Origin: Paramacrobiotus metropolitanus
Taxonomy: Eukaryota > Tardigrada > Eutardigrada > Parachela > Macrobiotidae
Length of the DNA stretch: 64,000 nucleotides
NCBI RefSeq assembly: GCF_019649055.1
Contig: NW_026570251.1
Coordinates: forward strand, 558,001 to 622,000
Direction: 5' to 3'
Every line of letters starts with the position of its first letter. The stretch's first letter is position 1. Positions 9,018-16,260 of the stretch are shown here, piece after piece. The position numbers and the translations under genes were made by a program. Under the pieces are notes generated by a model. It was not told where the DNA came from, made no database searches, and saw nothing but the letters and a program-made list of their open reading frames with translations.

Positions 9018-10460
9018 TCAATATTCCAGGAAATTTCTTACTCCCGTAAACCAAGTTTTGTATCGCTGGACCAGTTTCTCCTTAATCTCTCTGTCAGGCA
9101 CCGGCCGTTGGCCCGGTGCCTCTGGTATCGGGATAGTCTTTACTATCCCGTGATTTGGCTTGAGTATGCCTGCACGGAATTGGGTCATGTAACGCTCGAT
9201 TGCGTTATGGACGCGCAGCTCCCATATGAGGCTTTCAATGGTGTCCAGGCATTCCCAGCAGGTAGAAGGAGAACTTTTCGGTTGATCAAGCCGATTAACT
9301 CTCATTTCATCATCGGGTCCCGGTGCCTCTGGTATCGGGATTGACTTTACCGCGTCCCAAACGATTTCTTCGTTTGGCTTAAGGATGAACGTAAACTTGG
9401 AGTGGAGATAGTTACAACCAAGTAATACGTGCACGTCCGTTAACGTCGGTTGGACGAAGAACGTGTGGTGGCTCTTGTATCCCTGCAGTGTCACCGGTAC
9501 GGTGCAGCAATGGGAGACCACAAAGGCGGTTTGTCCACCAACACCAAGGATTTTGGTGTTCCGTCCTAACGGCACCGTTTTGATACCATTGGCGGTGCAG
9601 AATTGCTGGCTGATGAGGGATGTCTCCGCTCCGGTGTCCAGCATAGCGAGCGTGTGGATTGGTCCAATTTGGACTTTGTGTGTCCATGCTCTTACGGTTT
9701 TTGGTTTGCGATTTTCGTCGAGACCAACTGTCACTTCCCGCATCACCGGTACAATGGGGATTAGCGACACTGGTCCTGGATCGTCAGGAGCATGCTTGGG
9801 TGCTGCTAGCTCCTGTTGGGCAGACTCTTCCTGCGGTGATGTTTCCGCTACCCGTAGGGTCGAAAACATATTTTTGGTGTTCAGGTAGGTCCGTGAGCTG
9901 TTGATGGTTCGCACCGTTAGTGTGGTGCCGAGGGGTCGTCCACCGGTCTGGGGCCAGCAGGTGCGGGGACTTGACGCCTCAAGAGGTTCGGCTGTCCACT
10001 CTTCTAGTGATCCGACCTCGCTGTCCGTACTTTCTACGGACCATCCTTCCGGTGCACTGTCGGAGGATGTGTCTGACGCCGATTTAGGGTACGTCATGTT
10101 CGTGGTGCGACGTCTCGCTTTGCCACGTAGTCGGTAGGCCTTAGGATTGGTTGAGGCTCCGAATTTTGGTGATCGGTTGGCCTTGGGGTTAGTTGAGGCT
10201 CCGAAAAACGACTTGGTCGCCAGCTGGACGACTGTCGATCTGGTCTCACTTCTGGAGCCAGATGGTCCAGGCGCGATTTCTACGCATCCTGGCATGGCCA
10301 CACTTCTAGGGCCATATGGTTTAGTCGCTGGTTTGGCGCTAAATCTGGATCCGCCGGTGGGCTGTTGAGCGGCCGGGTTGGGATCCATGGGGGTTAGTAA
10401 CTGTACAGGGGTTATATCCGGCGGTTTAGGTTCCGGTCTTAGGTCGGGAGAGTTGCCCAT
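9018..10460 (-). CDS. Retroelement aspartic protease
   Basis: 480 codons, with an ATG at 10460 lying 12 bases past the gag stop and in the -1 frame. The N-terminal 230 residues are Pro/Ser-rich. The retropepsin module follows, with active-site AMLDTGAETSLI (Asp near residue 274) and a hydrophobic flap and LLG (VLLGCNYL) segment about 80 residues later. It would cleave the Gag and Pol polyproteins as a dimer. The ORF ends in a TGA at 9018, but the same frame stays open for 18 more codons to a TAA at 8961-8963, including a 7-A run. Reaching RT therefore needs both passage of the TGA and a -1 shift. Confidence 0.9.
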   Translation of the reverse strand: MGNSPDLRPEPKPPDITPVQLLTPMDPNPAAQQPTGGSRFSAKPATKPYGPRSVAMPGCVEIAPGPSGSRSETRSTVVQLATKSFFGASTNPKANRSPKFGASTNPKAYRLRGKARRRTTNMTYPKSASDTSSDSAPEGWSVESTDSEVGSLEEWTAEPLEASSPRTCWPQTGGRPLGTTLTVRTINSSRTYLNTKNMFSTLRVAETSPQEESAQQELAAPKHAPDDPGPVSLIPIVPVMREVTVGLDENRKPKTVRAWTHKVQIGPIHTLAMLDTGAETSLISQQFCTANGIKTVPLGRNTKILGVGGQTAFVVSHCCTVPVTLQGYKSHHTFFVQPTLTDVHVLLGCNYLHSKFTFILKPNEEIVWDAVKSIPIPEAPGPDDEMRVNRLDQPKSSPSTCWECLDTIESLIWELRVHNAIERYMTQFRAGILKPNHGIVKTIPIPEAPGQRPVPDREIKEKLVQRYKTWFTGVRNFLEY

Positions 10461-10484
10461 ACTCCCCGACCTTAAGCGTTTCCC
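10441..10484 (-). promoter_or_regulatory. Canonical -1 ribosomal frameshift signal, gag to protease
   Basis: On the minus strand the heptamer G GGA AAC (10478-10484) sits in the gag zero frame, followed by GCT TAA (gag stop 10472-10474). A 5-base spacer is followed by a hairpin at 10441-10472: a 12-bp stem with one bulged U and a 7-base loop. The -1 frame enters the protease ORF directly. Heptamer, spacer and stem match known retroviral gag-pro signals; the same heptamer is used by Mason-Pfizer monkey virus and FIV. Confidence 0.85.
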
Positions 10485-11362
10485 GTGGTGGGGCTGGCCC
10501 GGTTAGGGCCACCGCCGTTGCCATTTGGCTTCACCAGCTGGTCCGGTATGGGTGGTAGCGCTAGCCTTTCATTGGCTGGCGTTTGGTATCCCTGTTTTGG
10601 ACCATTCTGGCGATTGCCGCCACCAGACCCATTTCTTGAGCCGGTGGACTGTCTTCGGCTGCCATTCCCCCCATTACCACGTTGTGGTCTGGGTTGTTTG
10701 GGTGGCACTAAGCCGAAGAGGTTAGGGTTTGCTGACCCGGTAGGGTAGCCCTTTGTGTAACGGCCCCGCCAATCCAAGTACCACTTTCGGTTTGGATTTT
10801 CGCCGTATGGCCTGTTTGCATAGCCACAGCCTTTGGTTGTATGGTTTCCCCACAGGCAGTGGCTGCAAGTAATTATTCCGTCTTTGGCCCATCGTTCGAA
10901 CATGCGCTCGACTCGGTCGATGTACATGTCTTCTTGTTTATGGGCCTGTTCGGGGGTTAATGTTTGACGTTGGCCGGTTTGGCCCTCGCCACTCCCCGGG
11001 CTTCGGTTTTTTCCTCCGTAGCCGCCTTGGCTTCCGGTGAAGCTGGCGTTTTGGTCTTTGGAGAAATTACCTTTTGGTCCTCCACCGCCATTGCCCTGGC
11101 TATAGCCAAAGTTGCCCTGATTCCGGGCCTGGCCATAGCCACCACCACCGCCGTTGGGCGGTGTGGGCCCACGCTGTGGGGAGGCCAAGTTCAAAGCCGC
11201 GATAGCGGCGTATGTTGCCTCCATCTGGGCCTGTGTCGGCGTCAGCGTTTGCGGAGGGTAGAATGCCGGTTGTTGTGGTATGACTTGGGCCGGTGACGTT
11301 TGTGTGGCTATACGGATAATTGATCCGCGGCCCGTCCTTCCCTCGTACTCCGGCTTTCCCAT
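10472..11362 (-). CDS. Retroelement Gag, C-terminal part (nucleocapsid, CCHC knuckle)
   Basis: 296 codons in the gag frame; coding continues upstream to about 11450. It has a Gln/Pro/Gly-rich stretch, a Gly/Asn-rich RGG-like region, then one CX2CX4HX4C zinc knuckle (CSHCLWGNHTTKGC, about residues 164-177) and a basic Gly/Arg/Asn tail. This is the RNA-packaging nucleocapsid region. It ends on the frameshift signal at 10478-10484. The segment 11450-11582, joining it to the capsid-like part, is read in another frame. One break is at a GGGG run (plus-strand CCCC, 11579-11582) and the compensating one is at an AAA run (11448-11450), so the copy contains two opposite single-base changes in homopolymers. 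Confidence 0.85.
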   Translation of the reverse strand: MGKPEYEGRTGRGSIIRIATQTSPAQVIPQQPAFYPPQTLTPTQAQMEATYAAIAALNLASPQRGPTPPNGGGGGYGQARNQGNFGYSQGNGGGGPKGNFSKDQNASFTGSQGGYGGKNRSPGSGEGQTGQRQTLTPEQAHKQEDMYIDRVERMFERWAKDGIITCSHCLWGNHTTKGCGYANRPYGENPNRKWYLDWRGRYTKGYPTGSANPNLFGLVPPKQPRPQRGNGGNGSRRQSTGSRNGSGGGNRQNGPKQGYQTPANERLALPPIPDQLVKPNGNGGGPNRASPTTGNA

Positions 11363-11512
11363 GGTGTATTGCCGGACATAGTCCCGGAATTCTGCCGGTG
11401 ACTTCGGTATCCGGATATCCAGAGCGCGGCGTAGTTCTGGCTGGCTCTTTCACATTCTCTCTCAAGAAGTGAAGGGTCATTGTGTCGTCCAAGCCAGCAC
11501 GCGTCTGGAGTG

Positions 11513-12703
11513 TCAGCATGGCGTCGTAGTACTGCTCTGGGGTTTCAAACCCGTGTTGATAACACTGGTGTGTGATTTCCCCATGGCAGTAGCCTGCTGA
11601 TTGTCGTCGCCGTAGCGAGTGGCGAATTTTTGAAGCCACTGTTCCACTGTCCAGCCGTCTTCGTCTTCACGATTGGCTTGGCCAGTGTACCGTTCCTTTA
11701 CAGGGTCCGATAGGGCCATGTAAATTCGACTCATAAAGTCCGGATCTGGTTTGTTCAGATCGGACGACTGCTTACAGATCCGTCGGACCTGAGCAAGCCA
11801 TCCTTTCACCATAGTTTTGTTGCCGTCAAATTTTGGCAACGCGGTGCGGACTTGAGCTCTCGCGTTTGCTTTCCCCATCTCCTGGGCCATTTTCTTAATT
11901 TGCTCTCGGGTTGTGAGAGCTGGGCTGGCCGGTGGTGACGGGGCAGGTGTTAGCTGTTGTGGCACCTGTTGAGGTTGAGCCCACATTGGTTGGCCCGGTA
12001 TTATCTGGATGGCCCCGTTGGACGCCATCCATCCATCCATCCGTTCGGGAGCTGGACCAACATGGGCGCATTGTGGCCCTAGCCTGGTTAGGCTGCGGGT
12101 CCTGGTGGCGTGGCCGCTGTTGGCGGTACGCCTGGTGGTTGGGGCATGTTTTGGCCATGGGGCACATTCTGGCCCATCTGTGGCTGAGCTTGGCCCGTTG
12201 GGGCTGCCGCCGAGACAGGAGGGCCAAATAGGCTTAGTTGGCCTACTAGTGGTTGTTGCACCGTTGGTGTACCACTTTGGCCTCCCATCTGTCCTTGTGG
12301 CCGGTGGCCCGAACACTGGGCTCAGCGGGTTGGTCCGGTTTGGATCCACGCCGCTGGTATGAGCCTGGCTTGTGGCCGGGTGTGGACTGAAACTGAAGTC
12401 CATGTTCGGGAATATGGATGGATACAAGGACGGGTACAATGGCCTTGACCCAAAGTAGCTGTGGCTGGGTGTTGCCTGGCTTGAGTCAAAGCCTGGCCCG
12501 CTTGACGCAGACGGATGAGTCTGCGTTGCGGGTGTCACTATTGTCGTTGGACCAATAGTGGCTGTTGTTGTGACCGGGATTGGTGGTGGCGGCAGTGTTA
12601 CTGTCGCCGTTGATGTTCCGCGGTCCACTGGGCTGGGAGGCGCTGGTATGGTTGGCCCTGTTGGGGGATGTCCAGCCGATGGTCCTTCCACAGCCATGTT
12701 CAC
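11513..12703 (-). CDS. Retroelement Gag, N-terminal and capsid-like part
   Basis: About 394 codons from the ATG at 12697. The first 260 residues are Pro/Thr/Gly/Gln-rich. The last 120 form a helical capsid-like region (PKFDGNKTMVKGW, then WTVEQWLQKFATRY) matching the retrotransposon Gag family pattern of Trp-rich helices. The frame then breaks at a G run near 11580; the homologous continuation (YQHGFETPEQYYDAM) is in the -1 frame from 11582 to about 11450. In its own frame, open coding extends upstream (12898-12720) but is closed by a TAA 15 bases before the start. Gag assembles the particle. Confidence 0.8.
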   Translation of the reverse strand: MNMAVEGPSAGHPPTGPTIPAPPSPVDRGTSTATVTLPPPPIPVTTTATIGPTTIVTPATQTHPSASSGPGFDSSQATPSHSYFGSRPLYPSLYPSIFPNMDFSFSPHPATSQAHTSGVDPNRTNPLSPVFGPPATRTDGRPKWYTNGATTTSRPTKPIWPSCLGGSPNGPSSATDGPECAPWPKHAPTTRRTANSGHATRTRSLTRLGPQCAHVGPAPERMDGWMASNGAIQIIPGQPMWAQPQQVPQQLTPAPSPPASPALTTREQIKKMAQEMGKANARAQVRTALPKFDGNKTMVKGWLAQVRRICKQSSDLNKPDPDFMSRIYMALSDPVKERYTGQANREDEDGWTVEQWLQKFATRYGDDNQQATAMGKSHTSVINTGLKPQSSTTTPC

Positions 12704-12876
12704 ATGGTAGTTTTACTGATGATACACTGGCTCGCGGTAGAAGCGTTGGCCCTGCCGTAGAGCCTCGTCGACTTTTTCTTGTCGGCGCTGTGTATCCGAG
12801 TCCGGAAAGGTATGGTGGGACGGTGGTTCTGCGGACAACTCGGAATTTAAATCCACGAGATGTGATTTTTCCGCAT

Positions 12877-13929
12877 CTAAGCAGGCTTTTCCGTGCTTAG
12901 CCTTTCCAGGTCCTCGTTGAGTTCCGTAATGCGTTGGGTGGCCGCCTGGTAGTCTTTGACCAGGCCGGCGTTATTGGCCTCCAATGTGATGATCCGGTCG
13001 TGTTGGCTCTGGATCACCTGTTTGGCTTGTGCGAAGGCCTGCTCCAATTGGACGAAGTTTTGGTGTCCAATGGTGCTATTCTGCTCAAGTTGGACCCGAA
13101 TGGTTGATTCGGTCTTGAGCTGGCTCTGGAGGGCAACGATCTGTTGCTGGAGTTGCACGTTCTGTGCCTCCTTCTGTTGAACCGTTTGGCTCATCAGTCC
13201 TCCTTGTTGGATAGTCTTCATGAGATTTTGATGGCTCTTATAAAGAAGATTGTATCCGTTTCGCAGGCGGTTCATTTCGTCCTGCAGATTGGACATGTCG
13301 TCGTTAAGACGCTCATTTTCATTCAAGAGGCGGTCCGCCTCTGAATCGGTTTCGTCAATGGTGGTCCGGGCCGCAGTCAGGTCATCCCTGACTTTGGCCA
13401 GCTCAGTCCTCGTAGAGGTGAGCAAGGCTTTGAGTCCCGCCACTGCCATTTCTAGGCTGTGGATTGTTCTGTTGAGCTGGTCTCGCTCAGCATTGGGACA
13501 TGGTGACAACTTGAGCTGAGTCAGCTCAAGTTGTGTCTGGGCCAGTATGGCCGAGACACGTTTAGCCTCTGCGTCCGATTTGGACGCAAGGTCTTTGTGC
13601 TTGCAGATCTCGTCCTGCATCCAACGTTCGGATGACAGGGCTGCCTCTGCTATGTCCGCAAGCTGTTTGGTCAGGTCCCGTACTGTGGTCCGTAGTTGGT
13701 CGACTTCGTCGATCTCCTCGGGCCGGGTTGCCTGGATCAGCTTTGGCGGGTTGACGTTGGCGCTGTTTGTGTCCCAGATGGGCTGATTCAAGTCCATCCT
13801 GGCCGTGGCCCTGTTAAGTTGGGCCAGGTCCACAATTGGCTCTCGGTCCCGTTTGGACGGGCCAGACGCGCCAATGACGTCATTGGTCGGCGATGGCGTT
13901 GTTTGTGTTGAGCCATCGGTCTCAAACAT
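12877..13929 (-). CDS. Leader ORF of the retroelement: long coiled-coil protein
   Basis: 350 codons, ATG at 13929, 85 bases downstream of the LTR end. Residues 1-70 are polar and Pro-containing; residues 75-348 are an almost uninterrupted heptad coiled coil (for example LNENERLNDDMSNLQDEMNR). Single Cys only. It is followed by a frame -1 to it that stays open towards gag for about 60 codons, but I see no canonical slippery site, so it may be a separate first cistron or a former N-terminus of Gag. A 270-residue coiled coil is not standard for Ty3/gypsy Gag; oligomerisation of the particle is a guess. A short ATG-initiated frame begins at 13967 upstream and overlaps it. Confidence 0.75.
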   Translation of the reverse strand: MFETDGSTQTTPSPTNDVIGASGPSKRDREPIVDLAQLNRATARMDLNQPIWDTNSANVNPPKLIQATRPEEIDEVDQLRTTVRDLTKQLADIAEAALSSERWMQDEICKHKDLASKSDAEAKRVSAILAQTQLELTQLKLSPCPNAERDQLNRTIHSLEMAVAGLKALLTSTRTELAKVRDDLTAARTTIDETDSEADRLLNENERLNDDMSNLQDEMNRLRNGYNLLYKSHQNLMKTIQQGGLMSQTVQQKEAQNVQLQQQIVALQSQLKTESTIRVQLEQNSTIGHQNFVQLEQAFAQAKQVIQSQHDRIITLEANNAGLVKDYQAATQRITELNEDLERLSTEKPA

Positions 13930-13967
13930 GAGTGGCGACTGACTCGCGGGCTGTTGGCCCTGGTCAT

Positions 13968-13999
13968 CTCGGTTTTCCGGTTGGCCCCGGAAAACCGAG
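13968..13999 (-). other. Perfect leader hairpin just after the primer-binding site
   Basis: A 13-bp perfect stem with a 6-base loop (GGCCAA on the minus strand, containing the palindrome GGCC) begins 4 bases after the primer-binding site and ends right before a leader ATG. Position and palindromic loop are as expected for a retroviral packaging or dimer-initiation stem; that function is inferred. Confidence 0.6.
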
Positions 14000-14003
14000 C
14001 GAT

Positions 14004-14013
14004 ACTGCTACCA
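14004..14013 (-). promoter_or_regulatory. Primer-binding site, initiator Met tRNA type
   Basis: Directly after the LTR terminal CA the minus strand reads TGGTAGCAGT. The first nine bases are complementary to the 3' end (CTGCTACCA) of metazoan initiator methionine tRNA; the tenth differs. Abutment to the LTR and the match support priming of minus-strand DNA here. Confidence 0.7.
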
Positions 14014-14392
14014 TGTCAGATATGACACAGAAGCAGGAGGAAAATGGGGCAAATAGCCTTTATTGGTAACAATAAAGCAACCACAAACAAACACAGAAAA
14101 GCCAAGGCGGCATATGCTGTGGAAAGTAGCTGCCAGCGAGCTCGTAAGAATCGTGATAATGATTCAGCGTGCTGCGGGTATGCAACAGCTGATGCCGTAA
14201 AGCATGGGATCGCTCGTAAGCGCTGGGCTACGCCCCCAAGAGTGCAGAAATGCGCTGATTGGTCAGCGTAGACAAAGTATACGCTGAGTGAGCAGCGTAA
14301 TAGCGCGGCACGAATGGCGTTGCCATGTGCGGGCGGGCGACAGAGCAAAACCACAAGAGGTGTCTACCGCCTCGAGTGTGCGGTCTCTGACA
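14014..14392 (-). repeat. 5' LTR of the retroelement (379 bp)
   Basis: The sequence begins TGTCAGA and ends TCTGACA, a perfect 7-bp terminal inverted repeat with TG..CA ends. On the element strand a polyadenylation hexamer AATAAA lies at 14059-14064, about 45 bases from the LTR end, fitting the R/U5 region. A TATACTTT-like sequence on the element strand, near 14275-14282, could be the promoter TATA. The partner LTR is outside the window, so identity between LTRs and the target duplication cannot be checked. Confidence 0.8.
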
Positions 14393-14929
14393 ATATATTT
14401 TTCTGCATCAAATGCTCAGGAAAATGTACGCAATTCCACGGAATCTGAGAAGAGAGTTTTCTGTGAACTGGTAATAAAATAAATATATAGGATATAAAAA
14501 CCTTTGGAATGATCGGCGCAGTTACTGTCACCTTCCAATTTCCGTTTTTAAGAGGGCGAGTATCCATTAACTCGCAAATTTAATCGCTTGCTAGAAAAAA
14601 CACAGCAACACTGTGCGATTAATCGATTCGGCTTCTGGATTCCAAAACGGCTCGGTTTATTTACTACCTGATTCGTTAAATAGGTAACAGGCAGAAGATT
14701 CGTAGCAAATGAGTCAGTGGAGAATCTGCAGATGCCGGCTACAGAATGCCGAAGCCATAAAATATCAGCACTCAGCAGTCGATGGTGGAGGACTGGAAGA
14801 GAAAACATAGGACAGACTTCGCAACGCGGATGAGTAGATATATGGCCTGCCCAGCTGCACTAGATCACCGGAAATATCTTGAAATATGTGAAGCAAAAAT
14901 GTGACTCGACTATTGTGTACCTTGGCGAA
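14393..14929. other. Spacer with start of duplicated segment A
   Basis: No gene is seen. From about 14588 to 14740 the sequence is closely repeated at 31222-31374 (same orientation), and 14845-14880 matches 31400-31435. 14735-14833 is the first of two 99-bp direct repeats. Confidence 0.6.
14735..14833 (+). repeat. 99-bp direct repeat, left copy
   Basis: Near-identical to 15335-15433 (one or two mismatches), exactly 600 bases away. The pair brackets the small secreted-protein gene. Confidence 0.85.
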
Positions 14930-15334
14930 ATGGTAAAATCCAGCCGAAGATGTGTCCTTGCCATCGCACTGCTAGTATGGAGCGGCAGGGAAGCAGTAGC
15001 AACGGACACCCTGCCGAATTTCTACGACGACCCTACAATCGATGGCAAACCCAATCCGAATGCAGTTCAAGTGTCAGCGCCGCGCCGGTACTTAACCGGT
15101 CCCATTCCCGTGTACCGCTTGCTGCCGACGACCATGGAGCAGATGCGCGACGTCGTCCAACGCGAACAGGCCGCGGTACGGCTTGCCCGGGAGTGTTCGG
15201 CCTACCAGAAGCAGTTGGATGACGAGGCCACCATTGAGAACTATCTGGATTCGCGGACCACCGGCGCTAACCGCACCAACAACCCGCGAAAAGAGGAACT
15301 GCGCTGGCTGTGGGCAGCGCCGGAACGATGCTGA
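14930..15334 (+). CDS. Small secreted protein, unknown family (copy A)
   Basis: 134 codons from the first in-frame ATG. The N-terminus is a clear signal peptide: basic KSSRR, hydrophobic CVLAIALLVW, likely cleavage after AVA. The mature part has a conserved block (RRYLTGPIPVYRLLP) followed by a helical Arg/Gln/Glu-rich region and few Cys. A partial duplicate at 33214-33488 shares this block but lacks the signal peptide and has a one-base deletion. The stop codon (15332-15334) immediately precedes the second 99-bp direct repeat, and the last ten residues differ from the duplicate, so the 3' end was probably remodelled by that repeat. No family recognised; extracellular role inferred only from the signal peptide. 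Confidence 0.6.
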   Translation: MVKSSRRCVLAIALLVWSGREAVATDTLPNFYDDPTIDGKPNPNAVQVSAPRRYLTGPIPVYRLLPTTMEQMRDVVQREQAAVRLARECSAYQKQLDDEATIENYLDSRTTGANRTNNPRKEELRWLWAAPERC

Positions 15335-15433
15335 CCGGCTACAGAATGCCGAAGCCATAAAATATCAGCACTCAGCAGTCGACGGTGGAGGACTGGAAGA
15401 GAAAACATAGGACAGACTTCGCAACGCAGATGA
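15335..15433 (+). repeat. 99-bp direct repeat, right copy
   Basis: Second copy of 14735-14833. It starts directly after the stop codon of the secreted-protein gene. Confidence 0.85.
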
Positions 15434-16260
15434 ACCAACTGCCTGAGCGGAGTCTGCAGATGCCGAAGCTGGGATTATGGTGAAAACATATTCCACTCAA
15501 ATTTTACCTTCCAAAGATGGCAGGCATGATGTACTTTTTGTGTTTTTAAATTTGAGAAAATGTAGCTGCATATGTGCTTATATGAATACGTTCAGGTCTG
15601 ATATTTGCGTTCACTCGTTTCGTTATTGCAAAGAACACTGACGGCAATGTAATTCCAGGGAAATCTGAAAATAAATTTGAGTGCGAAGCGGCTACAAAGA
15701 TAAAATTTATTAATAAACCTAAATAGTACAAAGAACCATAACGCATTTTCTGTCGTATAGGCAGGGCGCATCCGCAGGTATCCCGCCGGCAACGTCGTAA
15801 TATCCGCGTAAGAAGTACATGGTACCAGTGCTACCGCACAACATGTTGAAATTTACTTAAAAACGTTGCGGTTGCAAGTGAGCCGCCTCTCTACTCCCTG
15901 TTGTCTTGCATTCCACGACGTTCCATAAAGATACGGAGAGTCGAAGATCATGCGGTACACGCTGCGCAATCAAGTGCATTAGGTTGATATGAAACCATTG
16001 CCCTACTCGGGTAGTTGCGGACAACATAATTCTGCTAACTTGGCGGCCGCATTTTAGCGCATTATGGTATAATGCAGTTAACATAGATTTGGTCTTGCTA
16101 TTCAACAGGCTCCCGGCAAAAAGGTTAGTGACGGAAGTATTATTAAACAGCTTCATTTTCTATATGTCATGGGTGATTGGCTTATCTACATCCGGGCATC
16201 GATAAAGCATGGTAGTACGAAAAGCCCAGCTATGTCAGTACAAATCAAAAGCAATTTTCG
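15434..16260. other. Intergenic spacer in copy A
   Basis: AT-rich, no gene seen. 15955-16160 is similar to 33497-33640 plus 33986-34030; the difference is a foldback insertion in copy B. Confidence 0.5.

Larger units (their letters stand above)
1..14392 (-). mobile_element. Giant Ty3/gypsy-type LTR retroelement, truncated by the window edge
   Basis: One coherent minus-strand retroelement. Reading leftwards from 14392 come an LTR, primer-binding site, leader hairpin, coiled-coil ORF, gag, protease, RT, RNase H-integrase and an additional long coding block that is still open at base 1. Pol order (PR-RT-RH-IN) and the YIDD and D,D35E signatures are those of Ty3/gypsy (Metaviridae) elements. The second LTR must lie left of the window, so the element exceeds 14.4 kb, far above the usual 5-8 kb. 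Frame breaks are present in gag, pol and the 3' block, so this copy may be inactive unless some breaks are recoding sites or assembly errors. Long plus-strand ORFs across this region are antisense shadows. Confidence 0.9.

Noticed and set aside
8507-9049. 180-codon plus-strand ORF and many other plus ORFs across 1-14000
   Set aside because: They are antisense to strongly supported gag-pol coding DNA, lack domains, and follow from its codon bias.
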